A stretch of DNA of 64,000 bases from positions 1 through 64,000 of the forward strand of contig NZ_PYVZ01000013.1 of NCBI RefSeq assembly GCF_003056405.1, given 5' to 3'. This stretch comes from Devosia indica. Its GTDB lineage: Bacteria; Pseudomonadota; Alphaproteobacteria; Rhizobiales; Devosiaceae. Below the pieces are notes generated by a model that saw only the letters and a list, made by a program, of their open reading frames with translations, did not search any database and was not told the origin of the DNA. The position numbers and the translations under genes are program-made. Below are positions 54,084 through 62,747 of this stretch, in pieces. Positions within the stretch are counted from its first letter, which is position 1. Every line of letters starts with the position of its first letter.

Positions 54084-54755
54084 ATGACGCGCCGCCGCAT
54101 CATCATCGTCGACGATCACCCCCTGTTCAGGGCGGCCCTGCGCCAGACCCTGGCCGGCGGAGACGCCACGGTGAGCGTGGAAGAGGCCGGCGATCTGTCG
54201 AGCCTGAGCACGGCGCTCGACGCCGATCGCGATTGCGACCTGGTGCTGCTCGACCTCAACATGCCCGGCGTCCGCGGTTTTTCCGGGCTGTTGCTGCTGC
54301 GTGCGCAATATCCCGATATTCCGGTCATGATTATTTCTGCGGTCGAGGACGCCACCGTCGTGCGGCGCGCCTTTGAACTTGGCGCTGCCGGCTATCTGCA
54401 CAAATCCGAGGGGCCGACCGAGATTCGCCGCGCCATCGAGACCGTGCTTTCCGGCGAAGTCTTCGTGCCCTCCGGCACCACCCTGGGGGGTGAAGATGAA
54501 CAGACCGCATTGATGAAGCGGCTGGCGACCCTGACCCCGCAGCAGGTGCGTGTCTTGATGATGCTCAGCGATGGGTTGATGAACAAGCAGATCGCCTATG
54601 AGCTTTCCATATCGGAAGCCACGGTCAAGGCACACGTCTCGGCCATCCTGCAAAAGCTCGATGTCGACAGCCGCACCCAGGCGGTGATCGCCGCTGCGCG
54701 GATCGAGGATGGTCAGTTCGAAGCCCTGTTTTCCACCGGCGCAGACAAGGCCTGA
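54084..54755 (+). CDS. NarL/FixJ-type response regulator
   Basis: A 223-residue two-component regulator. The receiver spans about residues 5-120, with phosphoacceptor Asp57 in LVLLDLNMPG and acidic Asp10-Asp11 in IIIVDDHP; Lys in YLHKSEG completes the pocket. A LuxR-type HTH lies near residues 153-215 (LTPQQVRVLMMLSDGLMNKQIAYELSISEATVKAHVSAILQKL). The ATG at 54084 begins the conserved domain. No kinase gene is adjacent. It is divergent from the podJ-like gene and followed by a VOC gene after 3 bases. Confidence 0.9.
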   Translation: MTRRRIIIVDDHPLFRAALRQTLAGGDATVSVEEAGDLSSLSTALDADRDCDLVLLDLNMPGVRGFSGLLLLRAQYPDIPVMIISAVEDATVVRRAFELGAAGYLHKSEGPTEIRRAIETVLSGEVFVPSGTTLGGEDEQTALMKRLATLTPQQVRVLMMLSDGLMNKQIAYELSISEATVKAHVSAILQKLDVDSRTQAVIAAARIEDGQFEALFSTGADKA

Positions 54756-54758
54756 TCC

Positions 54759-55157
54759 ATGAAACCCGAAATTTCCATCATCACCATTGGCGTCGACGAT
54801 CTCGAACGTGCTTTCGCCTTCTACCGCGCCCTGTTCGATATTTCCGACGAACAGATCGGTGCGGGCGAAGACCATGTCGCCTTCTTCTTCGACGACAAGT
54901 TTTCCTTCGTGCTGTTCCCGCGCGAACAGATCGCCCAGACAGCCGGCAAGCCCGAAAGCCTCGATGGCACCCCCGGCTTCGTGCTCTCGCACCGCGCCGA
55001 AAGCCCCGAGGCGGTCGACGAAATTCTTGAGCGCGTGCTGGTCGCGGGCGGGGCGGTCATCACCCCCGGCACCCAGTCCGAATGGGGCTATTCCGCCTAT
55101 TTCGAGGACAGCGAAGGCAATGTCTGGGAACTGATGGCGACCCCCGTGCAGAACTGA
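54759..55157 (+). CDS. VOC (glyoxalase/bleomycin-resistance) superfamily protein
   Basis: A 132-residue protein of two beta-alpha-beta-beta-beta modules. ISIITIGVDDLERAFAFYRALF starts the first, and WGYSAYFEDSEGNVWELMATP is the second module with the metal-site Glu (GNVWEL). The reaction is not evident. It begins 3 bases after the response regulator stop, so it is co-transcribed, and it converges on the Gly-rich protein gene with an 8-base gap. Confidence 0.88.
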   Translation: MKPEISIITIGVDDLERAFAFYRALFDISDEQIGAGEDHVAFFFDDKFSFVLFPREQIAQTAGKPESLDGTPGFVLSHRAESPEAVDEILERVLVAGGAVITPGTQSEWGYSAYFEDSEGNVWELMATPVQN

Positions 55158-55165
55158 GGGGGCGC

Positions 55166-56734
55166 CTAAAAGCCGCCGCCGGTCTTGAACCCGCCCTGCT
55201 TGCGTGAGCCTGACGAGCCCGTCCGGGGCCGCGAGAATCCACCACCGGAAGAACCGCCGCCCCAGCCGCCGCCGAAGCCGCCGCCGAAGCCGCCGCTCAT
55301 CCCGCCCTTGGACTTGCCCTTGCGGCTGCCAGTGCCACCAAAGCTGCCGTCAGGCCATTGGAAACCGCCGCCACTGGGCGGCCAGGGACTGGAGGTGTTC
55401 GAGCGCTGCGAACTGCGCGTGCTCTTGTAGCCTGCGCCCCATTCGCTGCCCGGCGCCCAGTTCTGGCTCTTGCGCCACTGATCCCAATAGCTGGCGGCCG
55501 AAATGCCGCCGCGCAGGAAGTCGTTGAGCAGGTCGCCCACCAGCCGGTCTTCCTTGAAGCTCGAACCGGGATCGTCGAAGCGCTGCTTCTTGAACTCCCA
55601 CTGGATGTCTTCCAGCTCCCGGCGGCGCGCGGCCAGGGTCTTGAGCCGCTCGCGCTGTTCGCGGCTTTCCTCTTCTTCCTCGCGCAGCCGTGCCCGCGCT
55701 TCGTCGATCTGCGCGACCAGCGTGTCGTCCTGGCCGGTGCGGGTCTGACGCGCCTCGGCCAATAGGGTCTGGATATCTTCCCGGCCCAGTGCCGCCGCCA
55801 GCTCGGCCGCCGCGCCCTCGAACGCCGGGTCCTTGCCCTCGGCCAGGATTTGCAGCGCTTCGGCGGCTGCATCGCGTTCGTCTTCGAGACGCGCAATTTC
55901 GGCGTCCAGCGTTTCGATGCTTTGCTGCCCCAGCGCAATGGCCTGGCGCAGCGGCTTGCCGCCCGCAGCATCCACCGCTGCCACTTCCAGCGCCGCCAGC
56001 TCGGCCTCCGCCGCGCTCACATTGGCCTCCTGCCGCTCGGCATGTTCGCGCAGCCGCAGCGGAATCTCGTTGAGCATGGCGTAGTTCGGCCGCGCTTTGG
56101 CAAAGCCGATCAGGTTCGCCACCAGGCTGTCCAGATAGCGGATCAGGTTGCTGGCCTTGTAGGTCGAGGTGCCATAGCCGGCATCCCAGAGGTACATGAA
56201 CAGCGGATCCTCGCGATAGGGCCGCCCCTTTTCCTCGCGATCGGTCTCGGCCTGTTCGGTCTTGCGCAGCGATTGCTCGGCAATCCGGTCCAGCTCTTCG
56301 GTTTCCGCCCGCTTGGCGGCATAGACCGGGTCGGCGGCAAGCTTGCCGGCCTGCGCCGTGGTCAATGCCTTGAGCTGCGCCTGCTGCTCCTCGAGCAGCG
56401 CAATCGCGGAGGCCCGCTTGTCGGTCAGCTCGGCGCGGCTGGCATCCAATGCGCTGATGGCCTTTTCCGCCTTGCTGACATCTTTTGAATGCGCCTTGAG
56501 CGTGTCGCGCGCCCGCGCTTCGGCTGCTGAAATGCGTCCGTCCAGTTCCGACTGCACGGCAGGCTCGAGCCGCAGCCGGGCAAGCTGGCGAAACAGTTCG
56601 GCCTCATGCTCGCGGATCTTGCTCGCCCGCTCGGCGGCGCGCGAGACGCGCTTGGAGAGTTCGTCTTCTTCCCGGCGGATGTCGCGCATGGCCTCTTCAA
56701 GGCTGGCCAGGGCCTGGGGTCCGCGAATGCTCAT
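55166..56734 (-). CDS. Coiled-coil protein with glycine-rich C-terminal tail (unknown function)
   Basis: A 522-residue protein with no signal peptide or membrane helix. Residues 1-170 are charged coiled coil; residues about 170-235 are a more globular insertion (DPLFMYLWDAGYGTSTYKAS, PNYAMLNEIPLRLREHA). A second coiled coil follows to about 400. After a conserved-looking ISAASYWDQWRKSQNW, the last 75 residues are Gly/Ser/Arg-rich with GGGFGGGWGGG repeats, probably disordered and basic. It is the last gene of a three-gene set after the DUF6384-like and helical proteins, four bases behind the former. No defined family recognised. Confidence 0.75.
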   Translation of the reverse strand: MSIRGPQALASLEEAMRDIRREEDELSKRVSRAAERASKIREHEAELFRQLARLRLEPAVQSELDGRISAAEARARDTLKAHSKDVSKAEKAISALDASRAELTDKRASAIALLEEQQAQLKALTTAQAGKLAADPVYAAKRAETEELDRIAEQSLRKTEQAETDREEKGRPYREDPLFMYLWDAGYGTSTYKASNLIRYLDSLVANLIGFAKARPNYAMLNEIPLRLREHAERQEANVSAAEAELAALEVAAVDAAGGKPLRQAIALGQQSIETLDAEIARLEDERDAAAEALQILAEGKDPAFEGAAAELAAALGREDIQTLLAEARQTRTGQDDTLVAQIDEARARLREEEEESREQRERLKTLAARRRELEDIQWEFKKQRFDDPGSSFKEDRLVGDLLNDFLRGGISAASYWDQWRKSQNWAPGSEWGAGYKSTRSSQRSNTSSPWPPSGGGFQWPDGSFGGTGSRKGKSKGGMSGGFGGGFGGGWGGGSSGGGFSRPRTGSSGSRKQGGFKTGGGF

Positions 56735-56738
56735 TGGC

Positions 56739-57677
56739 CTACCACCTGGTCACCGCGCCGCCCAGCACCGGCACGGCATATTCAACGTCGAGGAAACCAT
56801 CGGATTTTCGGCCCATGATGTTGGATTGAATGATGCCGTCATCCCGCTTGTCGGCGGCCACCGAGTCATAAACGCTTTCGGACACGCGCACGCCCCAGAT
56901 ATCGACCTCTTCGGTTTCGCCGCTCTCCTCATTGAGAATGGGCAGGGTCAGCGCATTGCCGTCGGGGTCCAGCGCTTCGACCACCACATAGTAATTGGTC
57001 GCCTCGGTATTGATCTCGGGGAAGGTCCAGAAGCCGGACTGCACGCCCTCGCGATTGACGACCCGCAGCACATATTCGAGCCGCAACTGGTCGCGCAGCG
57101 CCACGAGGCGCGCAACCGCGTCTTCGGCGCCCGCACGATCCCCTTCGGCCGCAAATGCCTTGCCCCGCTCAACCAGGGCCTCGGCTTCGGTCACCGCCTG
57201 CTGCACCTTGGTCTCTTCGTAGATGGTCTGGTAGAGCGCATCCATCTCGGCCGGCAGGCCCTCGCTCAGCTCCAGCCGCGCCTGCTCCGCCTGGCCACGC
57301 TGGTAAGGTTGCCAGACGCCGAAATAACCGACCCCCAGCACCACGAGCGCGATCAGCCCGGCCATCACCGGCCGGCCCCATTGCTTGCGTCCCACATAAA
57401 GCCGCGCCAGCGTGGTGCCCAGACCCGGGGCAGGGGGATCATAGGTGAACCGGCTTTCGGCCAGCGCCGAAACCCCTTCCTTCAGGATATGGTCGGGGAC
57501 CTCGATGCCCTGCTGGTGATAGACCGCGCGCAGCCTCTCGATAAGCTGCTGCTCGCGGGTCACCCCGTCGAGTTCCCGCGCCACAAGATTTTGCTGGTGA
57601 CGAAGCGTGTCGACCACGTCCATCGCCAGCATGACCTCGTCGAGCGGAGCAGAGGGTTTCGCCGTCGCCTTACTCAT
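56739..57677 (-). CDS. DUF6384-like single-pass membrane protein
   Basis: A 312-residue protein. Residues 1-110 are cytoplasmic and helical, with VLDTLRH-type packing (EVMLAMDVVDTLRHQQNLVARELDG). A transmembrane helix lies at about 121-139 (VMAGLIALVVLGVGYFGVW). The rest, about 170 residues, is outside: a helical hairpin then a beta-rich region (FWTFPEINTEATNYYVVVEALDPDG). I recall this as DUF6384, with limited certainty. It lies between the helical 408-residue gene and the Gly-rich gene on the same strand, so the three probably act together at the membrane. Confidence 0.75.
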   Translation of the reverse strand: MSKATAKPSAPLDEVMLAMDVVDTLRHQQNLVARELDGVTREQQLIERLRAVYHQQGIEVPDHILKEGVSALAESRFTYDPPAPGLGTTLARLYVGRKQWGRPVMAGLIALVVLGVGYFGVWQPYQRGQAEQARLELSEGLPAEMDALYQTIYEETKVQQAVTEAEALVERGKAFAAEGDRAGAEDAVARLVALRDQLRLEYVLRVVNREGVQSGFWTFPEINTEATNYYVVVEALDPDGNALTLPILNEESGETEEVDIWGVRVSESVYDSVAADKRDDGIIQSNIMGRKSDGFLDVEYAVPVLGGAVTRW

Positions 57678-57723
57678 GCAGTGCCTTACTCAATGCAATG
57701 CCTTTGCCAGTGGCCTCGTCGCC

Positions 57724-58950
57724 TCAGCCCTTGGTGTCGAGCAACAGGGCATTGCCCTCGGCCGCCAGCGTCGCCAGGCGCCGCTTACCATCCTCCACCG
57801 CGTCGCGGATCTCTGCCGAATTCTTGGTCGAGGCCACCCGCATTTCATTGATGATGCCGCGGCTCTTCTCCTGGAAGTTGACCACGCTGTCGACCAGCTT
57901 CTTGACCGCATCGGCGCGCACGGTCGGGCCATATCCAGCTTTGATCGCTTCTTCCTGCACCTTGTCGCCGATTTCGGAGAGGGTCTCGAGCGACTTGCTC
58001 ATGCCCTCCTTCATCGCGTTCAGCGTTTCGGTCGATTCATGCAGGCCGAACATGCCGGTGAACGAGGCCGACAAGGCCGTCAGCACGGTTTCGTTCGTCG
58101 AGAAGAACGAGATCGACTGCTGATAGACCCGCTCCTTGGCATTGGTGGTCTGCATCAGCCGCGCCATCACCACTTCCGAGGTATTGTAGGAAATGGTCAG
58201 ATTGTCCGAGAGGTCCTTGGCGATCTGGTAGCGCTTTTCCTCGTTCTGCATTTCGCGCAACCGCTCGTCGCGGGCCATTTCCAGCCGAGCCCGGTCGGCC
58301 GGGACGTCACCGGCATAGGCAGCCAGCTCGTCGGCGGCCTTTTGCAGAATGTCCTTCTTTTCCTTGAGCCGCGCCTCGGCGGTCTGCAGCACTTCGAGCG
58401 CCATCACTTCGGACTGTTTCAGCGCACCGCGGAAGTCGCGATAAGCCTCGAGAATGGTGTGCTCGCGGTCAATCTGGTCCTTGGTGTCGGCAGTGACCTC
58501 GAGATAGGTGTCCCGGATCTTGTTGAAGCGAGTGGCGATATCGCCCCGGCTCACCTTCATCCACACATTCGAGGCGCGCTCGAACAAATCGATCTTGTTG
58601 TCTTCGAGCTGGTCGACCATCCCCTTTGCATCGTCGCGGATGGAATCGAAGCCCTTGGTGATGTCCTCATAGCGCTCGCCGATCTTCATGGCGGCCACCT
58701 GCTCGCGCACCACTTCATTAAAGGCGCTGGCCTGGCTCAATGTCCGGCCGATCAGGATCACGCGGGTTTCGTCCAGTTCGGTAATCTGCGCCAGAAGACC
58801 GGTGATCGGCGCTTCGGCCTGCTGCTCGGGCCAGATCCCAAGGTCGCGAATGGCATTGACCGCCTTGTCCAGATACTGCAACGGCTTTTCTGTCATCACC
58901 GACATGTTCGGTGCGCTGGCAGTGGTGGCTGTGGTCACTTGGTCGGTCAT
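57724..58950 (-). CDS. Helical cytoplasmic protein of the three-gene membrane module
   Basis: A 408-residue, almost entirely alpha-helical protein without signal or membrane helices. It opens MTDQVTTATTAS, then KPLQYLDKAVNAIRDLGIWPEQQAE and long charged helices, with AASFTGMFGLHESTETLNAMKEG near residues 312-334. Similar sequences are often labelled cell surface protein or are vaguely TelA-like, but the sequence does not prove either. The ATG at 58950 follows GAGGGAGCCAGGG. It is the first gene of the module with the 56739 and 55166 genes, 46 bases upstream of the former. Confidence 0.75.
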   Translation of the reverse strand: MTDQVTTATTASAPNMSVMTEKPLQYLDKAVNAIRDLGIWPEQQAEAPITGLLAQITELDETRVILIGRTLSQASAFNEVVREQVAAMKIGERYEDITKGFDSIRDDAKGMVDQLEDNKIDLFERASNVWMKVSRGDIATRFNKIRDTYLEVTADTKDQIDREHTILEAYRDFRGALKQSEVMALEVLQTAEARLKEKKDILQKAADELAAYAGDVPADRARLEMARDERLREMQNEEKRYQIAKDLSDNLTISYNTSEVVMARLMQTTNAKERVYQQSISFFSTNETVLTALSASFTGMFGLHESTETLNAMKEGMSKSLETLSEIGDKVQEEAIKAGYGPTVRADAVKKLVDSVVNFQEKSRGIINEMRVASTKNSAEIRDAVEDGKRRLATLAAEGNALLLDTKG

Positions 58951-59166
58951 CCCTGGCTCCCTCTGGACATATTGCCGGGCTGGCGAAGCGGCGGCCCGCA
59001 CTAGATTGCGTCTGCAGGGCCGCCTGACAATTGCAACTGCGCGGCCCGGCAACTATTTAGTCCATATTGGTGCGAAAAAGCCGCACGTAAAGACTTGGGG
59101 GAACACCATGGCTGCAAAGCACGACAGTTTCGTCTCCGCGCCAATTGCAGCGAGGCGCCGGACCTG

Positions 59167-59631
59167 ATGGATTTTGGTGGACGCTACCGCATAGCGGCCA
59201 GCCGCGTTCTGGTCTGGGAGGCCCTGAACAATCCAGCAATGCTCAAGGCCGCCATTCCCGGCTGCAGCCATATTGGCTGGACCGGCCCGGATACGCTGGA
59301 TCTGGCGATTACCGTCAATCTCGGCGTCGTCAAGCCGGTCTTCAAAGGCGAACTGGTGCTCACCAATGTGGTCCCGGCGGCGAGCTATACGCTGGCCGGC
59401 AAGGGTAAGGGCGGTTTGCTCGGGCTGGCCGAAGGCGCTGCCGACATCGTGCTTGCCGACGATGGCGAGCAGACGCTGTTGTCTTTCACCGCGCATGGCG
59501 GCGCGTCGGGGCAGATCATGAAGCTGGGCAAGGCGGTGATCGGCAATTCGGCGCAACGGATCATCGATGGCTTCTTCGAGCGTTTCGCCACCGCCATGGG
59601 TGCCGATATCGAGCCGCTCGGTCCCGCCTGA
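59167..59631 (+). CDS. CoxG-like SRPBCC-domain protein
   Basis: A 154-residue cytoplasmic protein of the CoxG/SRPBCC fold: MDFGGRYRIAASRVLVWEALNNPAMLKAAIPGC at the N-terminus, GKGKGGLLGLAEGAADIVLAD in the middle, IDGFFERFATAMGA at the end. CoxG is linked to CO dehydrogenase maturation, but no CO dehydrogenase gene is nearby, so a general ligand-binding role is more likely. The ATG at 59167 starts the domain and has GAGG upstream. Divergent from the helical-protein gene. Confidence 0.82.
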   Translation: MDFGGRYRIAASRVLVWEALNNPAMLKAAIPGCSHIGWTGPDTLDLAITVNLGVVKPVFKGELVLTNVVPAASYTLAGKGKGGLLGLAEGAADIVLADDGEQTLLSFTAHGGASGQIMKLGKAVIGNSAQRIIDGFFERFATAMGADIEPLGPA

Positions 59632-59747
59632 GCGAAATCTTCAGAAATGTTTAACCATGCCGGAATCGGCCGCAACTCGGCCATGATTTCGCCGCTGCCC
59701 ATGGGTTAGAGAAAGGGTGTTGAAACCAGTTTGATTCAAATCCCACC

Positions 59748-59870
59748 ATGTCCACCGACACACGCGACAGCCTTGCTCTTTACGTCATCGCCGCCGCCGC
59801 GGTGCTTGTGACGCTGTTCGTCGATGTCGATCTGGGGCAGCTCTTCCAGACCCTGCTGGCGCGCTTCTGA
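59748..59870 (+). CDS. 40-residue single-span membrane peptide
   Basis: A short frame of 40 residues, beginning MSTDTRDSLALYVIAAAAVLVTLFVDVD and ending LARF. The stretch ALYVIAAAAVLVTLFV is strongly hydrophobic, giving one helix with a polar N-terminus, so an inner-membrane mini-protein is likely if it is translated. It sits alone between the CoxG-like gene and the BMP operon. The 116 bases before it hold no clear ribosome binding site, which weakens the call. No family is recognised. Confidence 0.4.
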   Translation: MSTDTRDSLALYVIAAAAVLVTLFVDVDLGQLFQTLLARF

Positions 59871-59947
59871 AGCGGGGCTCTCCCGGCCCTGCCGCACAGA
59901 ACTCTCAACCATTTTTGACCAATTGGGAAAAATTTGCGCCTTCCCTC

Positions 59948-59976
59948 TTGCGGCAGACGCCATTGCACGATTTTAT
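59948..59976 (+). promoter_or_regulatory. Weak candidate promoter of the BMP importer operon
   Basis: TTGCGG (59948-59953), a 17-base spacer and TTTTAT (59971-59976), about 70 bases before the first gene. Both boxes are imperfect. GACAGGGAGACATAAATCA before 60049 supplies the ribosome binding site. Confidence 0.3.
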
Positions 59977-60048
59977 CCGCTGTTAGCGCACGCAGATTGA
60001 CCCTCGGGCCTGGCCCGATGCTGGTGCGAGACAGGGAGACATAAATCA

Positions 60049-61050
60049 ATGAAACTTTCGACCCTTACCAAGGCCGTCGCAGGCGGTGTTGCACTTGGCG
60101 CCATCATGGCCGGTGCCGCGTTTGCCGATGGTGCACTCGTCTATGACGGTGGCGGCAAGTTCGACAAATCGTTCAACGAGGCGGCCTATACCGGCGCCGA
60201 GCGCTTCCGCGAAGAAGGCGGCGCCTATCAGGATCTGGAAATCTCGGGCGACGCCATGCGCGAGCAGGCTGTTCGCCAGTTCGCCTCGCGCGGCAACAAC
60301 CCGATCGTGCTCCCCGGCTTCTCCTGGGAAACCGCTCTGCGCGCAGTCGCACCGGAATTCCCCGATACCAAGTTCACCATCATCGACACCGTCGTTGACC
60401 TGCCCAACGTCCAGTCCGTGGTCTTCAAGGAGCATGAAGGCTCCTACCTCGTCGGCATCCTCGCTGCGATGAAGTCCGAAAGCGGCAAGATCGGCGTTGT
60501 TCCGGCCTTCAATTTCGACCTGCTCGAAGCCTTTGCCTGCGGCTATGCCCAGGGCGCCAAGTCGGTGAACCCCGACATAGAAGTGCTCGAAACCTATGTC
60601 GGCACCGGCTTTGATGCCTTCAACGACCCGGTCAAGGCCACTGAAGTTGCCAAGTCCCAGCTCGACCAGGGCGTGGACGTCATCTTCCAGGTTGCCGGTG
60701 GCGCCGGTGCAGGCGTGCTGCAGGCCGCGGCCGACGCCGGCAAGTTCGGCATCGGCGTGGACTCCAACCAGAACCATCTGCATCCCGGATCGGTCCTGAC
60801 CTCCATGCTCAAGCGCGTTGATGTTGCCACCTACAATGCCCTCAAGGGCGTCGAGGACGGCACCTGGGAGCCGGGCACCATCGTTCTGGGCCTGGCCGAA
60901 GAAGGTGTGGGCGCTGCGTTCGACGAGAACAATGCCGACCTGATCACCGCGGAGATGCAGGCGGCTGTCGATCAGGCCACTGCCGACATCATTTCGGGCG
61001 CCGTCACCGTGCACGACTACCGCACGGACCAGAACTGCGACGCTCTCTAA
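60049..61050 (+). CDS. BMP-family ABC transporter substrate-binding protein (nucleoside type)
   Basis: Periplasmic binding protein of 333 residues with a signal peptide ending at AAFADG (about residue 26). The BMP signature follows: LVYDGGGKFDKSFNEAAYTGAERF, and later DVIFQVAGGAGAGVLQAA and GVDSNQNHLHPGSVLTS. Family members (PnrA/BmpA-type) bind purine nucleosides and some relatives bind other purine-like compounds. It heads an operon with the ATPase (61080) and two permeases (62747 and 63835). Confidence 0.9.
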   Translation: MKLSTLTKAVAGGVALGAIMAGAAFADGALVYDGGGKFDKSFNEAAYTGAERFREEGGAYQDLEISGDAMREQAVRQFASRGNNPIVLPGFSWETALRAVAPEFPDTKFTIIDTVVDLPNVQSVVFKEHEGSYLVGILAAMKSESGKIGVVPAFNFDLLEAFACGYAQGAKSVNPDIEVLETYVGTGFDAFNDPVKATEVAKSQLDQGVDVIFQVAGGAGAGVLQAAADAGKFGIGVDSNQNHLHPGSVLTSMLKRVDVATYNALKGVEDGTWEPGTIVLGLAEEGVGAAFDENNADLITAEMQAAVDQATADIISGAVTVHDYRTDQNCDAL

Positions 61051-61079
61051 AGGCTTGAACCAAAAAGGGTGAGACTGCG

Positions 61080-62747
61080 ATGACAGGTCTTAACCCGACA
61101 AACGAGCAGCGGTCCTCCGGGGCCGCTGCCTCTGCGCTCGCTATCGAGCTTGTCGGCATCAACAAGCATTTCGGTCCGGTCCACGCCAACAAGGACATTC
61201 ACCTCGCCGTAAAACGCGGCACGGTGCATGGCATTGTGGGCGAGAACGGTGCCGGCAAATCGACGCTGATGTCGATCCTTTATGGCTTCTACACCGCCGA
61301 TAGCGGCACCATCCTAGTGGATGGTGTGGCCCATGAAATCACCGACAGCCGCCATGCCCTGGCGCTGGGGATTGGCATGGTGCACCAGCATTTCATGCTG
61401 GTCGACAATTTCACCGTACTCGAGAATGTCGTGCTCGGCGCTGAGGATTCAGCCCTGCTTACGCCCACGCTCAACCGCGCCCGCGGCCACCTCAAGGATC
61501 TGGCGCGGGACTATGGCCTCGACATCGATCCCGACGCCATTGTCGGCAATCTTTCGGTGGGCCAGCAGCAGCGCGTTGAAATTTTGAAGGCGCTCTATCG
61601 CGGCGCCGAAACGCTCATTCTGGACGAGCCCACCGGCGTGCTGACGCCGGCCGAGGCTGACCACCTCTTCCGCATTCTGGGCAAGCTCCGGGCGGAAGGC
61701 AAAACCATCATCCTGATTACCCACAAGCTGCGCGAGATCATGGCGATCACCGACGAAGTCTCGGTCATGCGCCAGGGTGAAATGGTCGAAACCCTGCCCA
61801 CCGCCGATACCAGCCCCGAACATCTGGCCGAACTCATGGTCGGCCGCCGCGTGCTGCTGCGCGTGGAAAAGGGCGCCGCCAAGCCCGGCAAGGTACTGCT
61901 CGAAGTCGAGAACCTCGTCGTCACCGACGATTTCGGCACGCCGCGCGTCAAGGGTGTCAATTTCCAGGTCCGGGCCGGCGAAATTGTCGGCATTGCCGGC
62001 GTGGCGGGCAATGGCCAGTCCGAACTGCTCGAATCCATCGCCGGCATGCGCGACCAGAAATCGGGCACCATCCGGGTCAATGGCAATCCGCTCTCGCTCG
62101 AGGGCGATGATGGCGCTGCCCGCGCCCGCAAGGCAGGTCTGGCCCATGTGCCCGAAGACCGGTTGCGCATGGGGCTGATCACCAATTTTGCCGCATGGGA
62201 AAATGCCATTCTGGGCTATCAGGGCAAATATGGCGACGGTCCGGCTCTCGATATCGCCAAGGCCCGGGCCACTGCCCAGGACTACATGAAGAAATTCGAT
62301 GTGCGCCCTGCCGCGCTCGACCTCAAGACCGCCAATTTCTCCGGCGGCAATCAGCAAAAGCTGGTGCTGGCTCGCGAGATGGAACGCGATCCCGATGTGC
62401 TGGTCGTCGGTCAGCCCACCCGCGGCGTTGATATCGGCGCCATCGAGTTCATCCACAATCAGATCATCAAGATGCGCGATGCCGGCAAGGCCATTCTGCT
62501 CGTCTCCGTGGAACTCGATGAAATCCGTTCCCTGTCCGATCGTATCCTGGTGATTTTCGATGGCCAGATCGTGGGCGAGGCCGATCCGGCCACGGCCGAC
62601 GAGACCGAGCTGGGCCTGCGCATGACCGGCTCGCACACCGACAATGTGGTCACTGAACCGGGTACCTTGCCCGAGCATGAGACACCAGTGCAGCAGACGC
62701 TGGTGGAAATGAGCCCCAAAGACAATTCCGGCAGGGATACCAACTGA
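61080..62747 (+). CDS. ABC transporter ATP-binding protein, duplicated (nucleoside/sugar type)
   Basis: A 555-residue ATPase with two domains. The first has Walker A GENGAGKST, signature LSVGQQQRVEILKALYR and Walker B LILDEPTGVLTP. The second starts near residue 270 with a degenerate Walker A (GVAGNGQSE), then FSGGNQQKLVLAREM and VLVVGQPTRGVD. This is the normal state for ribose/BMP-type importers, where one site is catalytically weaker. The C-terminus has an extra tail of about 40 residues. It overlaps the next permease start (TGATG). Confidence 0.92.
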   Translation: MTGLNPTNEQRSSGAAASALAIELVGINKHFGPVHANKDIHLAVKRGTVHGIVGENGAGKSTLMSILYGFYTADSGTILVDGVAHEITDSRHALALGIGMVHQHFMLVDNFTVLENVVLGAEDSALLTPTLNRARGHLKDLARDYGLDIDPDAIVGNLSVGQQQRVEILKALYRGAETLILDEPTGVLTPAEADHLFRILGKLRAEGKTIILITHKLREIMAITDEVSVMRQGEMVETLPTADTSPEHLAELMVGRRVLLRVEKGAAKPGKVLLEVENLVVTDDFGTPRVKGVNFQVRAGEIVGIAGVAGNGQSELLESIAGMRDQKSGTIRVNGNPLSLEGDDGAARARKAGLAHVPEDRLRMGLITNFAAWENAILGYQGKYGDGPALDIAKARATAQDYMKKFDVRPAALDLKTANFSGGNQQKLVLAREMERDPDVLVVGQPTRGVDIGAIEFIHNQIIKMRDAGKAILLVSVELDEIRSLSDRILVIFDGQIVGEADPATADETELGLRMTGSHTDNVVTEPGTLPEHETPVQQTLVEMSPKDNSGRDTN

